64,000 nt of DNA. Source: Nitrospira sp. (GTDB lineage Bacteria; Nitrospirota; Nitrospiria; Nitrospirales; Nitrospiraceae). The notes below the pieces were generated by a model. The model worked only from the letters and a program-made list of their open reading frames with translations. It made no database searches and was not told the origin of the DNA. Of this stretch, positions 53,707 to 61,746 are shown piece by piece. The translations under genes were made by a program, and so were the position numbers. The first letter of the stretch is position 1, and every line of letters starts with the position of its first letter. The stretch covers positions 1,643,053 through 1,707,052 of the forward strand of contig CP092079.1 in NCBI GenBank assembly GCA_022226955.1. Direction: 5' to 3'.

Positions 53707-54194
53707 TCATCGGAAGGCGGCAATCGTTCGATTGTGCGGCGCGCCTGCGTCAGACGATCCGCCGTGGTCTCAATTTTCTGCAAGTGGCAACTGTCGGACG
53801 GCTTACCCCAGCTCAACTGGAGGGACTGATTGAATCCGGTTTGCAGCGAGAGGGTACTCAATGGCAGGATTCGCAGTTGCGGAGAAGCAGGCAACGGAAT
53901 GATCCGTTCGACGTCAACCGTCTGTTGCCGGTTACGCCACTGAATTCTGGCACCAAACCAATTCCCGACTCCGTCACGATCGATGAGCGCCAATCCCCGG
54001 CCATCCGCACTCAGATTCAGATAGCAGTACGTACCCTGCTCACCGACACCGGCCCATTCGCCTGCGAAGAATTTCGGAGAACTGTCAGGGAGAGGCGTCA
54101 GCGCAAACGCCGGCTGAACCAAGACACTAACCAGAACAACTCCGATCAGATAGCGCATGGTCATAGCGAGAATGTGATGGCTGAGACTCTTCAT
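53697..54194 (-). CDS. small secreted hypothetical protein linked to the second TA operon
   Basis: A 165-residue protein with an N-terminal signal (MTMRYLIGVVLVSVLVQPAFA, cleavage before LTPLP). A body with FFAGEWAGVGEQGTYCYLNLSADG and two cysteines that could form a disulfide follows. No family was recognised. ATG 54194 overlaps the antitoxin stop as ATGA, suggesting coupling. The shorter ATG 54164 gives the same mature protein. Confidence 0.65.
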   Translation of the reverse strand: MKSLSHHILAMTMRYLIGVVLVSVLVQPAFALTPLPDSSPKFFAGEWAGVGEQGTYCYLNLSADGRGLALIDRDGVGNWFGARIQWRNRQQTVDVERIIPLPASPQLRILPLSTLSLQTGFNQSLQLSWGKPSDSCHLQKIETTADRLTQARRTIERLPPSDEGR

Positions 54195-54478
54195 GCGACT
54201 CTCAATACGAGGCGCTTGCCGCAAGCCTTGACGTACCTTCGCAGCGTGGCCACAGACGGTGAATGCTTGCCGGTTGCCAGCGCACGCTCAAGCCTCGCGA
54301 CAGCTGGCGCTTGAGTACCCATACGTTCAGCGACTTGAGCCTGCGTGAGTCCTGCCGATTGCCTGGCCTTGAGCAAGGCATCGAGGAGTGCAGACTCTTC
54401 ACGTTCAAGGCGCTCGACTTCTGCGCGAACGCCGGGGCGACGCATGAGCTTCTTGATCAATTGATTATGTGTTTGCAT
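54191..54478 (-). CDS. HTH antitoxin of HigA2/XRE type (locus 2)
   Basis: A 95-residue protein. An N-terminal helix (residues 1-35) precedes an XRE helix-turn-helix containing SAGLTQAQVAERMGTQAPAVARLE, followed by PSVATLRRYVKACGKRL. It overlaps the toxin gene upstream by 14 nt and the secreted-protein gene downstream by 4 nt. The family pairs with Gp49-like HigB toxins. Confidence 0.92.
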   Translation of the reverse strand: MQTHNQLIKKLMRRPGVRAEVERLEREESALLDALLKARQSAGLTQAQVAERMGTQAPAVARLERALATGKHSPSVATLRRYVKACGKRLVLRVA

Positions 54479-54797
54479 GTTTAATCTCCTTCAAACGGCG
54501 CTCCGCAATTTCTCGTTCTCGAAGAGGCGTTTTGTCTGACTTCTTGATGAAGCTGTGCAGCATCACGATGCGTTTCCCGACAAGGGCACAGAAGAACACG
54601 CGGGCAATGCCTTCAGCCCCTTTGAGCCTCAGTTCAAACAGCCCCTCACCGAAGGCTTTCGTATGAGGGTCTCCAAGATGCGGCCCCAGAGCAACCATTC
54701 TCCGCGTGAGCATGATGTAGCGAGCAGCCAACGTGTCCGGGAGAGCCAAGATCTCTTCTTGCACAGCCTCGCTATAGTAGGTGGTCGTGCAATCCAC
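54465..54797 (-). CDS. Gp49/HigB2-type RelE-superfamily toxin (locus 2)
   Basis: A 110-residue phage-derived Gp49-like toxin. It has YYSEAVQEEILALPDTLAARY, GLFELRLKGAEGIARVFFC and GKRIVMLHSFIKKSDKTPLRE, with the basic catalytic region intact. The GTG start has no Shine-Dalgarno and coincides with the predicted transcription start. It is a different family branch from the first HigB, so the two loci are not recent duplicates. Confidence 0.94.
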   Translation of the reverse strand: MDCTTTYYSEAVQEEILALPDTLAARYIMLTRRMVALGPHLGDPHTKAFGEGLFELRLKGAEGIARVFFCALVGKRIVMLHSFIKKSDKTPLREREIAERRLKEIKHANT

Positions 54798-54803
54798 CGG
54801 CGG

Positions 54804-54832
54804 ACGATAACAAATATGTTACGCAAGCGCAA
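54804..54832 (-). promoter_or_regulatory. predicted promoter of TA locus 2
   Basis: On the minus strand, TTGCGC (54827-54832) and TATCGT (54804-54809) are separated by 17 bp. The predicted start is at about 54797, the first base of the toxin codon. Confidence 0.45.
54808..54821. promoter_or_regulatory. inverted-repeat operator candidate for TA locus 2
   Basis: A TAACA-AATA-TGTTA perfect inverted repeat lies between and over the -10 and spacer of the predicted toxin promoter. This is a suitable position for antitoxin repression. Confidence 0.5.
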
Positions 54833-54994
54833 GACTGGCTGGACAGGCTAACACTGCTGGCCGAAGATCCATGAGAGCAGGACAGAACCGGCGTCTAATC
54901 TGAGAGTTCAGGGAGCGAGCGGCAGGCTCTCCAACAGTGAGACAGAAAGAGCAAATCGCAATCTATTTCACTTACAGGCATCACGAGGCGATCA

Positions 54995-55009
54995 AGAAAA
55001 GACTCCCGA
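54995..55009. repeat. 15-nt repeat, copy 2 (upstream of TA locus 2)
   Basis: AGAAAAGACTCCCGA, identical to 51697-51711. Both copies are in gene-free DNA near TA promoters and in the same orientation. Confidence 0.5.
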
Positions 55010-55125
55010 CCCCTTTGATTTCTTCCTCTCCCAGTCTTTGCGTTCAGTTGATTCAGTCTCAGCAGCCACCATTCCGACACTCCGCCCGTGACGGCTGCTC
55101 AAGATGGACGATACAATAAATTTAC

Positions 55126-55151
55126 CGTAGTTTATTTTACTACGTTATGAT
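55126..55151 (+). promoter_or_regulatory. inverted repeat and possible promoter before the lipoprotein gene
   Basis: CGTAGT-7 nt-ACTACG (55126-55144) is followed at once by TATGAT (55146-55151), a plausible -10. The -35 is weak. The repeat could be an operator in the spacer. Confidence 0.35.
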
Positions 55152-55221
55152 ACCTTTCCAAATAAAGCACATTTTAAAGACCCCGATCCCTCACACACAT
55201 CACTCCTGGAGGCACCTCACG

Positions 55222-55635
55222 ATGAATTGTCGAATCTTATTAGGCATCGCTACGATGACCCTACTTGGAGGGTGTGCCATTCCCGGCATGGTGGCGCCCC
55301 CCCCGGTGCACCTATACTCTCGGGTTGAAATGCTCCAACCAGGGCCGCACCAAGACTTGAAGCCCACCGGGGTTCAAGAATACTGTGCATATACATATTC
55401 ACATAAGCAGTACGCCGCTCAAATGAAAACTGCCGCACTAGCTAATATTGCCCAGGCCTGTGGTGGCGAGAATAACTACTCGGTGCTCCGTGAGATGCAA
55501 GCCCCAAATGCAGTGACCGTGTATGGTGCGTTTGGAACGATGGGGACGCTTTGCGACAGCCTTGATTCGCGCGCAATCTACTTCAAATGCAACGGGACAA
55601 GCACTCCACCTCCATCTTCATCTGCCACCAAGTAA
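55222..55635 (+). CDS. predicted lipoprotein, unknown function
   Basis: A 137-residue protein with a lipobox (MNCRILLGIATMTLLGGC, lipidated Cys at about 18). The body has four further cysteines that may pair (EYCAYTY, AQACGGENN, TLCDSL, FKCNG), and the tail is Pro/Ser rich. No family was recognised. ATG 55222 has GGAGG 9 nt upstream. It is followed by a second lipoprotein gene 11 nt later, so the two form an operon. Confidence 0.72.
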   Translation: MNCRILLGIATMTLLGGCAIPGMVAPPPVHLYSRVEMLQPGPHQDLKPTGVQEYCAYTYSHKQYAAQMKTAALANIAQACGGENNYSVLREMQAPNAVTVYGAFGTMGTLCDSLDSRAIYFKCNGTSTPPPSSSATK

Positions 55636-55646
55636 AGGGCATACCG

Positions 55647-56099
55647 ATGCATCTACATACCACCCTTGTAAATATCGCATTGAGAAGCCTGTGGCTGCTT
55701 GCCCTGTGCGCGACTCTCAGCGCGTGCGGAACCTATGGAGGCGAACAGCTGTTTGTGGTTGGGCCGGAACACGTGCATCCTGACGAGGCCCTCGGCGCGA
55801 AATTTGGGGTGAAAGGCAGCGTGGGGTATGATCGAATCTGGGACGCAGCCGTGACCGCGATGAGCAAGGACATGACCATCATCGAGAGCCACAAACCCAC
55901 AGGGACCATCAAATCACGAATTGGCGCCGCGCCGTCTGGCAAGATCGTCGGTTTTTGGATTACTCCGACGACACCGCAAGCCAGCCAGTATACGATTGAC
56001 ACCATGAGCATTAAGCCCATTGGCTTCAATTCTAGAAACGGACGGGGGTGGGAACCCGCTGTGGTCGACCACTTCTTCGATACGCTCGGCACCAAATAA
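55647..56099 (+). CDS. predicted lipoprotein, unknown function
   Basis: A 150-residue protein with a lipobox ending ATLSAC (lipidated Cys near residue 27). The body includes GVKGSVGYDRIWDAAVTAMSKD and MTIIESHKPTGTIKSRIG, reminiscent of small BamC/DUF-type envelope domains but not assignable. The start is ATG 55647. Longer frames overlap the preceding gene. Confidence 0.7.
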   Translation: MHLHTTLVNIALRSLWLLALCATLSACGTYGGEQLFVVGPEHVHPDEALGAKFGVKGSVGYDRIWDAAVTAMSKDMTIIESHKPTGTIKSRIGAAPSGKIVGFWITPTTPQASQYTIDTMSIKPIGFNSRNGRGWEPAVVDHFFDTLGTK

Positions 56100-56148
56100 C
56101 CCTGGCCTAACCATATTCGGCAACCGAGGGGCCGGTCAGGATCGAGCT

Positions 56149-56183
56149 CAAGCGCCTCCACCTCATCGAGATGGAGGCGCTTG
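56149..56183. terminator. strong hairpin between convergent lipoprotein and DsbA-like genes
   Basis: A 12-bp stem (CAAGCGCCTCCA/TGGAGGCGCTTG) continues after one mismatch for three more pairs around a 3-nt loop. It has no clear T-run, but lies in the gap between two convergent genes. It could stop transcription from either side or stabilise RNA ends. Confidence 0.5.
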
Positions 56184-56310
56184 AATAGGCTGACGCGCCA
56201 CATACCATTCCGTGCTGACTAGCGCACCTTTCATGGCTCGCCCCACATACCGTGGCATCATACACATCCGCGCGGCTGACAATCTTGATCTGACGCCCCA
56301 ATTTTCCGAA

Positions 56311-57057
56311 TCAGAACCGTACTCTGGCGCGCGCCACACGCGCCTTGAAACCATCGAGATCCAACGCGCCAGGATACACCTCCCGCCCAATAACAAATCC
56401 CGGAGTTCCACTGATTCCAAGCGCGCCAGCGAGAGATCGATTGCGATCAAGTATCGCTTGCCAATCACCCGCCTTGATATCCACCTCAAGCTCGGTGAGG
56501 TTGAGGCCTACACGCTTCGCAATGGCCATCACGTCGTCTCGCGTCAGGGCATTCTCCGATGCCAGCAGGGCCTCATGGAAGGCCTGATGCTTCCCCTGCC
56601 TCTCGGCAGCCAGTGCCGCATACGCCGCAAACACCGAGGCCTCCCCTAACACAGGAAAATCTTTGTATACGACCCGAACATCTGGGTCTTCCTGTTGCAG
56701 CTGGACTAGCGCGCGAGCCACCTGCTTGCAGTACCGGCAGCGATAATCAAAGAACTCCACGATCGTGACATCGCCATTCGCATTTCCGCTCACAGGCGAG
56801 GCAGGATCGCGCAGCAAATCTGCTTGACGCATGGCGACCGCCTGAGCCACCCGTATCTTTTCCGCCTCCTGACGCTGTCCCGCGAGATCCTGTAGCGCGC
56901 GCTCAATCACGTCCGGGTGGGCAAGCAGATACCGTTCAACCGCCTGATCAAATGCGCTCTGCTCTGACCCAGACAAGACCCCGCACGCCGACAGCAGCGC
57001 GACACCGACAACAGAGCCACTGGTATAGATGAGGACTTTGAGAATTTCCATCACCAT
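56311..57057 (-). CDS. DsbA-family thiol oxidoreductase, lipoprotein
   Basis: A 248-residue thioredoxin-fold protein. It has a lipobox (ALLSAC, Cys25), a helical N-terminal arm (about 30-85, AFDQAVERYLLAHPDVIERAL), active site CRYC (107-110, EFFDYRCRYCKQ) and cis-Pro in SGTPGFVIG. The arm and motif fit Com1/ScsC/BdbD-type proteins that oxidise or isomerise disulfides in the envelope. No DsbB partner is nearby. Confidence 0.92.
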   Translation of the reverse strand: MVMEILKVLIYTSGSVVGVALLSACGVLSGSEQSAFDQAVERYLLAHPDVIERALQDLAGQRQEAEKIRVAQAVAMRQADLLRDPASPVSGNANGDVTIVEFFDYRCRYCKQVARALVQLQQEDPDVRVVYKDFPVLGEASVFAAYAALAAERQGKHQAFHEALLASENALTRDDVMAIAKRVGLNLTELEVDIKAGDWQAILDRNRSLAGALGISGTPGFVIGREVYPGALDLDGFKARVARARVRF

Positions 57058-57277
57058 ATGAAGATGCCTCTTTCTTGCCTATCCCACCGACTCACTTGTT
57101 TCGAGCAGGTTGCTGACCTTTGCCGGTTCGCTCGAATCTCCTCACCCTGTTCGTTCGTCCATGGCCTGACCGCGCGCCGCGCAAGGATGTAGGAGGCTGA
57201 TTGATAATACGGCGTTAGACACCTTCTCCACTTCTGACACCCCCGGCCCACCGTCAGGCCGTTCGGCAGCGCAATTA

Positions 57278-57535
57278 CTACACTGATGTCTGCGCGGCTG
57301 CTCTCCCTACCACCCGCCATCGTGCTTCAATCGTGTCGGCCGACAAGTCCGCGCCGCAATCCCATTCGACAAAGTACCCACCGTTGGCCACCTTTTGAAA
57401 CTCACTGAGGTCGCGAAGACATTCAAACGCCTCCAGTTCCAAATATGGCTTAACGTCAAATTCACCGATTCGGCCGTCATCGGCAACGATGGACAACACC
57501 CAGTTTGGCTGTGGACAGAGTTCATGAATTTTCAT
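57278..57535 (-). CDS. DUF2442 family protein
   Basis: An 85-residue protein (NWVLSIVADDGRIGEFDVKPYLE, then the VEWDCGADLSADTIEARW ending), matching DUF2442. This family commonly follows a DUF4160 gene as a suspected toxin-antitoxin-like pair. It overlaps the DUF4160 gene by 4 nt. Confidence 0.88.
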   Translation of the reverse strand: MKIHELCPQPNWVLSIVADDGRIGEFDVKPYLELEAFECLRDLSEFQKVANGGYFVEWDCGADLSADTIEARWRVVGRAAAQTSV

Positions 57536-57804
57536 TGGTCGAGCCCCTTAATTGGAAATAGCCGTTTGCCCTGCACCGCCAGCTCCCAGTCGGCGAGCAA
57601 ATCCTCTCGATGAATCTCAATCCATGCGACGACCAACTTGTGTTTGTTCGGTGGTAACTCGCCAGCCAACCGTGCCCCATCAAGAATAGAGTATGCGGCA
57701 ACTGCGCCTTGGTAATCTGCATGGATGTGCGGCATGTGATGCTTGTCTGTATCCTGGAAAAACATCCGAATGAGAATCCCATAAAACATGGAAATGGTCG
57801 GCAT
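57532..57804 (-). CDS. DUF4160 family protein
   Basis: A 90-residue protein beginning MPTISMFYGILIRMFFQD, with the HMPHIHADYQG signature and a WIEIHREDLLADWELA ending, matching DUF4160. AAAGGTGG lies 9 nt before the ATG. Such pairs spread horizontally. The activity is unknown, but the histidine cluster could be metal-binding. Confidence 0.9.
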   Translation of the reverse strand: MPTISMFYGILIRMFFQDTDKHHMPHIHADYQGAVAAYSILDGARLAGELPPNKHKLVVAWIEIHREDLLADWELAVQGKRLFPIKGLDQ

Positions 57805-58195
57805 GCTAATTCGCCACCTTTCTACCGTCCGGCAGGCTGACCGCGTGGCTTAATCAGACCACACTCCCTCAACAGCAAGTCTACTTAAACAGCCGTTGTT
57901 AATCCAGCGCCGCTACCCTGCGGGGCTATCCCCGCATCTCATGACGGGCCGCTCTTCCCCGCATCATTCCGAATCATCCTCCATTCTCTGAACCCCTGAA
58001 TTTCCCTCACAGTTTTCTCGATTTCACCACTCCCAACTCACCGGCACTCCGGTTGCTCAAACACAGGACCGTCGGTGCGCGGAACCGGCGGCGGGAAAGG
58101 AGGTGAAGCAGACTCGACGCCGCATTCAGGTTCTGAAGCAACCGACGACCAGACACAACACTTTCACGGTTTGAACGTACAAGGAGGAAGCCATC
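57805..58195. other. intergenic region before the OmpA-family gene
   Basis: About 390 bases between divergent genes. No clear promoter or repeat was found beyond an AAGGAGGTGA-like run near 58098 and the strong AAGGAGGAAG site immediately before the OmpA-family gene. Confidence 0.5.
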
Positions 58196-58975
58196 ATGCA
58201 AAAAGGTCCATCGCAGGTATCGTCAGGCAACATCAGCCCCAACGTCATGGGGCCGCAGAAAGACACCAAGGACATCGTCATCCTCTCCAGCCTCGTCCTG
58301 CTCCTGGCCGGGCTCTCGGCCGTGGCCTGGATCTATACCGAAACGAAAGATCCGAAGGCCCTCACCGCCCCCTCGGACAAGGTCGAGTCGGCCAAGGTAT
58401 CGGAGATCCTCAAGAAGGCCAGCGGGCTCTCGCAAGCAGAAGCTTCGGTCACCTCCTCCACTCCGGTGACCGCCCCGGTCTCGGCCCTGGCCGACATCAT
58501 TCACCACGATGTCTATTTTGAAGTGGGCCGCAAAGGACTCACCGATGAAGCCAAGGCTCAGTTGGCCGCTCAGGCCGATCTGCTCAAACAGAATCAAGAC
58601 TATGCCGTGCTGATCCAGGGCTATACCGACCAACAGGGGTCGGCCACCTACAACAAGAAGCTAGGGATGAAGCGGGCCGAAACCGTGAAACAAGAATTGC
58701 TGAATGCCGGGGTCGCCGAACAGCAAATGCAGGCAGTGAGCCTGGGTGAAGAAGGCGTGCTCTGCGTGGACAACAGCGACATCTGCCGGCACGTAAATCG
58801 GCGGGTCCATCTCGACATCCGAAAGATCGGCCAGGAGCACCTGGCTGTTCCTGTCGCCGCCACCACCGGAATCGATCCGGCCGAGTCCGCCATGGACCAG
58901 ACCGGCACCAGCCAGCCTTCGCCCTCTTCGTCAGATCCGGCCGTCACGACCTTCGATCCGGCATCGGGCAGCTAA
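58196..58975 (+). CDS. OmpA-family protein, membrane-anchored, sortase-associated
   Basis: A 259-residue protein with an N-terminal membrane helix (about 27-48, IVILSSLVLLLAGLSAVAWIY). The OmpA-like peptidoglycan-binding domain (about 100-210) has DVYFEVGRKGLTDEAKAQL, LIQGYTDQQGSATYNKKLGMKRA and HVNRRVHLDI. A low-complexity Ser/Pro/Thr tail follows. Gene order with a vWA sortase target and a class GN sortase parallels proteobacterial dedicated sortase clusters that contain an OmpA-like protein. AAGGAGGAAGCC precedes the ATG. Confidence 0.88.
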   Translation: MQKGPSQVSSGNISPNVMGPQKDTKDIVILSSLVLLLAGLSAVAWIYTETKDPKALTAPSDKVESAKVSEILKKASGLSQAEASVTSSTPVTAPVSALADIIHHDVYFEVGRKGLTDEAKAQLAAQADLLKQNQDYAVLIQGYTDQQGSATYNKKLGMKRAETVKQELLNAGVAEQQMQAVSLGEEGVLCVDNSDICRHVNRRVHLDIRKIGQEHLAVPVAATTGIDPAESAMDQTGTSQPSPSSSDPAVTTFDPASGS

Positions 58976-58990
58976 CGCCAGGTCTGGTTT

Positions 58991-59020
58991 TGCTGCGCGG
59001 GAAGAAATCCCCGCGCAGCA
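58991..59020 (+). repeat. 11-bp hairpin between the OmpA-family and vWA genes
   Basis: A perfect stem (TGCTGCGCGGG/CCCGCGCAGCA) with an 8-nt loop and no T-run. It may lower downstream expression, as a partial terminator or a processing/stability element. Confidence 0.5.
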
Positions 59021-59062
59021 GCCACATCCAGCCACCACCACACTGAATCAGACGAGGACTCC

Positions 59063-61156
59063 ATGACCAGACACTTCATCCTTCGCGCCACACTCGCGCT
59101 CTTTCTCTCGCTGGGCGCCGGCAGCCTGTCGCTGGCGCCGGCCTGCGGGAATGAACTGGAACAACCGGACCGGACGATCTCATTGAGTGAGGTGCATGGC
59201 GGGCGGCTACTCCTCAAGACAAATCAACCCGGCCGCTATCTCCCCGCCCCCACGCTTAAAACCGATGTCCGCATCTCCGTAACCGGGCTCATCGCCCGCG
59301 CCACTGTGACACAGGAGTTTACGAACCCCAGTCTTGAAAAAGACGCCTGGGCGGAAGGGATCTATGTCTTTCCGCTACCTGAAACCGCCGCCGTGGATCA
59401 TCTGCGCATGAAAATCGGCGAGCGGATTATCGAAGGGCTGATCAAGGAGAAAGCAGCGGCTAAGAAGGCCTACGAACAGGCGAAGCGGGACGGCAAACGG
59501 GCCAGCCTCGTCGAACAGGAACGCCCGAATATGTTTACGACATCCGTTGCGAACATCGCACCGGGCGACCGGATCACGGTCGAGATCGAGTACCAGGAAA
59601 CCGTCCGCTACGACCAAGGCGCGTTCTCACTCCGATTTCCCATGGTCGTCGGCCCACGCTACATCCCCGGCACGCCAGTCGTGATGGAGGATCAACCGCC
59701 GGGCAACGGCTGGTCCCTCGATACCGACCGCGTGCCGGATGCCTCGCGGATGACGCCGCCAGTGCTGCATCCTGGCTATGGTCAGATCAACCCCATCAGC
59801 CTGAGCATCGACCTTGCGCCGGGTTTTCCTCTCGGCCCAATCGACTCGCCCTATCATGAGATCCTGACCATCGCCGAGCCGGACGGCAGCCGGCACATCA
59901 CCCTGCGCGACGACGCGGTCCCGGCTGATCGCGACTTTTCGCTGACCTGGCGACCGGCTGCCGGCCAGGCCCCGACCATCGCCGCTTTTCGTGAACAATT
60001 GGGCGACGATCACTATGCCTTCCTGATGGCTATGCCTCCGGTTGGTTCTGAACAACCGATGAGTCCCGTCGCGCGCGAGACCATTTTTGTCATCGACACC
60101 TCCGGTTCCATGTCCGGCACGTCAATGGAACAGGCCAAGGCCGCGCTCCTCCTTGCCTTGAATCGATTGACGGCGCAGGACCGGTTCAATGTCATCCAGT
60201 TCAACAGCGTGACCCATGTGCTGTTTTCACAGCCGCAACAAGTGACGCCGGAAACGCTGCGTAAGGCGGTCCACTATGTTGATCGATTGCACGCCAACGG
60301 AGGCACTGAAATCCTCCCGGCGCTCAAGATGGCGCTGAAAGGCGAGGCCCCCGCGACACATTTACGACAGGTGATTTTCCTGACGGACGGCCAGGTCGGC
60401 AACGAAGAGGAGTTGTTCGAGGTCATCCGCTCGCAATTGAGAGCCAGCCGCCTCTTCACCATCGGCATCGGCTCGGCGCCAAACAGCCACTTCATGCGCA
60501 ATGCGGCGGAGTTCGGACGCGGAACATTCACGCACATCGGCAGCACCAGCGAAGTGAAGGCCCAGATGGATGCGATCTTCCGCAAGCTAGAACGGCCGGT
60601 ACTGACGGATATCACTGTCGCAGGGCTGGACGATCAAATTGAGATGTTTCCCTCGCGCATTCCCGATCTCTACGAAGGCGAGCCGGTCGTCGTGGCGATC
60701 AAGGGCCGCGCGTTGCCTTCGGCCGTGACGATCACCGGCATGATCGGGAACAGACCCTGGACGGCTGCCGTGAAATTGTCAGAACAAGACCAGCACGAAG
60801 GATTGTCCGTCTACTGGGCACGCCAGAAGATTGCTGCGCTCATGGGCCAGCAACGGTACGGGCAGGACGAGTCTGCGACGAGACAGGCAATCCTCGATGT
60901 GGCACTCACGCATCACCTCGTCAGCCGATACACCAGTCTCGTGGCAGTGGACGTGACGCCGGTTCGTCCGCTTCATCACCTGCTGCAGGCGCACGCCATG
61001 AAAACCAATCTGCCGGACGGGCAGGGCTATCAGGCCATCTTCGGATTACCCCAGACCGCCACGAGCGGACAGCTCCAGATTCTGCTGGGACTCGCCGCGC
61101 TGCTGGCGGGCTGGTTGATGTGGCAAGTGCGGGAATTACGGAAACAGGTCGCATGA
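59063..61156 (+). CDS. VIT/vWA-domain sortase substrate
   Basis: A 697-residue exported protein. It has a signal peptide (cleavage near SLAPACG), a VIT domain (about 60-190, with ARATVTQEFTNPS), and a von Willebrand A domain near 340-520 with the MIDAS DTSGS. The C-terminal sorting signal is LPQTA at 662-666, then a membrane helix (ILLGLAALLAGWLMW) and the basic tail RELRKQVA. This is the layout of marine-proteobacterial sortase targets. Its stop overlaps the sortase start as ATGA. Confidence 0.9.
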   Translation: MTRHFILRATLALFLSLGAGSLSLAPACGNELEQPDRTISLSEVHGGRLLLKTNQPGRYLPAPTLKTDVRISVTGLIARATVTQEFTNPSLEKDAWAEGIYVFPLPETAAVDHLRMKIGERIIEGLIKEKAAAKKAYEQAKRDGKRASLVEQERPNMFTTSVANIAPGDRITVEIEYQETVRYDQGAFSLRFPMVVGPRYIPGTPVVMEDQPPGNGWSLDTDRVPDASRMTPPVLHPGYGQINPISLSIDLAPGFPLGPIDSPYHEILTIAEPDGSRHITLRDDAVPADRDFSLTWRPAAGQAPTIAAFREQLGDDHYAFLMAMPPVGSEQPMSPVARETIFVIDTSGSMSGTSMEQAKAALLLALNRLTAQDRFNVIQFNSVTHVLFSQPQQVTPETLRKAVHYVDRLHANGGTEILPALKMALKGEAPATHLRQVIFLTDGQVGNEEELFEVIRSQLRASRLFTIGIGSAPNSHFMRNAAEFGRGTFTHIGSTSEVKAQMDAIFRKLERPVLTDITVAGLDDQIEMFPSRIPDLYEGEPVVVAIKGRALPSAVTITGMIGNRPWTAAVKLSEQDQHEGLSVYWARQKIAALMGQQRYGQDESATRQAILDVALTHHLVSRYTSLVAVDVTPVRPLHHLLQAHAMKTNLPDGQGYQAIFGLPQTATSGQLQILLGLAALLAGWLMWQVRELRKQVA

Positions 61157-61740
61157 ACCGGATCCGGGCTACTCCCCCTGCGCTGCTGACGCTAATAGCA
61201 TGCCTCCTGACTATTGGCCTGTGGCAACTCGGGGAAGGATTCTGGATTTATGCGAAGGCCGGGCTCGCGCAGCAATTGCTGCAGCGGGCCTGGTCTCGCA
61301 CCCTCGCTGGAGAGGCGAACAGCAAACCCTGGCCCTGGGCCGACACCTGGCCAGTGGCGCGATTGCTCGTACCGGCGCAGCACATCGATCAGATCGTCTT
61401 GGAGGGCGCCTACGGAAGAACGCTGGCCTTTGGGCCAGGCCATGTGGAATCGGCGCAGCCCATCGGAGAATCAGACAGGATTATCCTCACCGGCCATCGC
61501 GATACTCATTTCAGATTTCTTCGGCAACTTCGCCCCGGCGATGCGATGGAGCTGGAAACGGCAGCAGGCGCTCGTCGGCGTTACCGGGTAGCGGAGGCCA
61601 GGATTGCGGACTCGCGTACTGGCTCGATTGAACTCACGCAAGGCCAGCCTCGACTCGTGCTGGTCACTTGCTATCCCTTCGACGCGATTACGACCGGAGG
61701 CCCCCTGCGCTATGTGGTGACGGCCCTGCCGGATGAGTAA
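61153..61740 (+). CDS. class GN-type sortase
   Basis: A 195-residue membrane-anchored transpeptidase with one N-terminal helix. Catalytic His is in ILTGHRDTHFRF (near 113), Cys in VLVTCYPFDA (near 169), and Arg in GGPLRYVV near the C-terminus. It is expected to cut the LPQTA site of the overlapping upstream gene and anchor the vWA protein to the envelope. Sortases are rare in Gram-negative bacteria. Confidence 0.92.
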   Translation: MNRIRATPPALLTLIACLLTIGLWQLGEGFWIYAKAGLAQQLLQRAWSRTLAGEANSKPWPWADTWPVARLLVPAQHIDQIVLEGAYGRTLAFGPGHVESAQPIGESDRIILTGHRDTHFRFLRQLRPGDAMELETAAGARRRYRVAEARIADSRTGSIELTQGQPRLVLVTCYPFDAITTGGPLRYVVTALPDE

Positions 61741-61746
61741 CAACCA

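Larger units (their letters stand above)
54798..55221. other. divergent intergenic region between TA locus 2 and a lipoprotein gene
   Basis: About 424 bases. It holds the TA promoter/operator, the second 15-nt repeat copy, and a palindrome upstream of the lipoprotein. No gene was found. Confidence 0.5.

Noticed and set aside
51322-54797. The two HigBA-like loci as a tandem duplication
   Set aside because: The toxins belong to different RelE branches (HigB versus Gp49/HigB2) and the antitoxins share only the HTH fold.
57205-57225. GTTAGAC resembling the right core of an integron attC site near the DUF4160/DUF2442 pair
   Set aside because: No matching left core (RYYYAAC) or folded arms in the preceding 150 bases, and no integrase in the window.
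57051-57320. 89-codon minus-strand frame between the DUF2442 and DsbA-like genes
   Set aside because: It overlaps the end of DUF2442, has no plausible start signal and no protein-like pattern.
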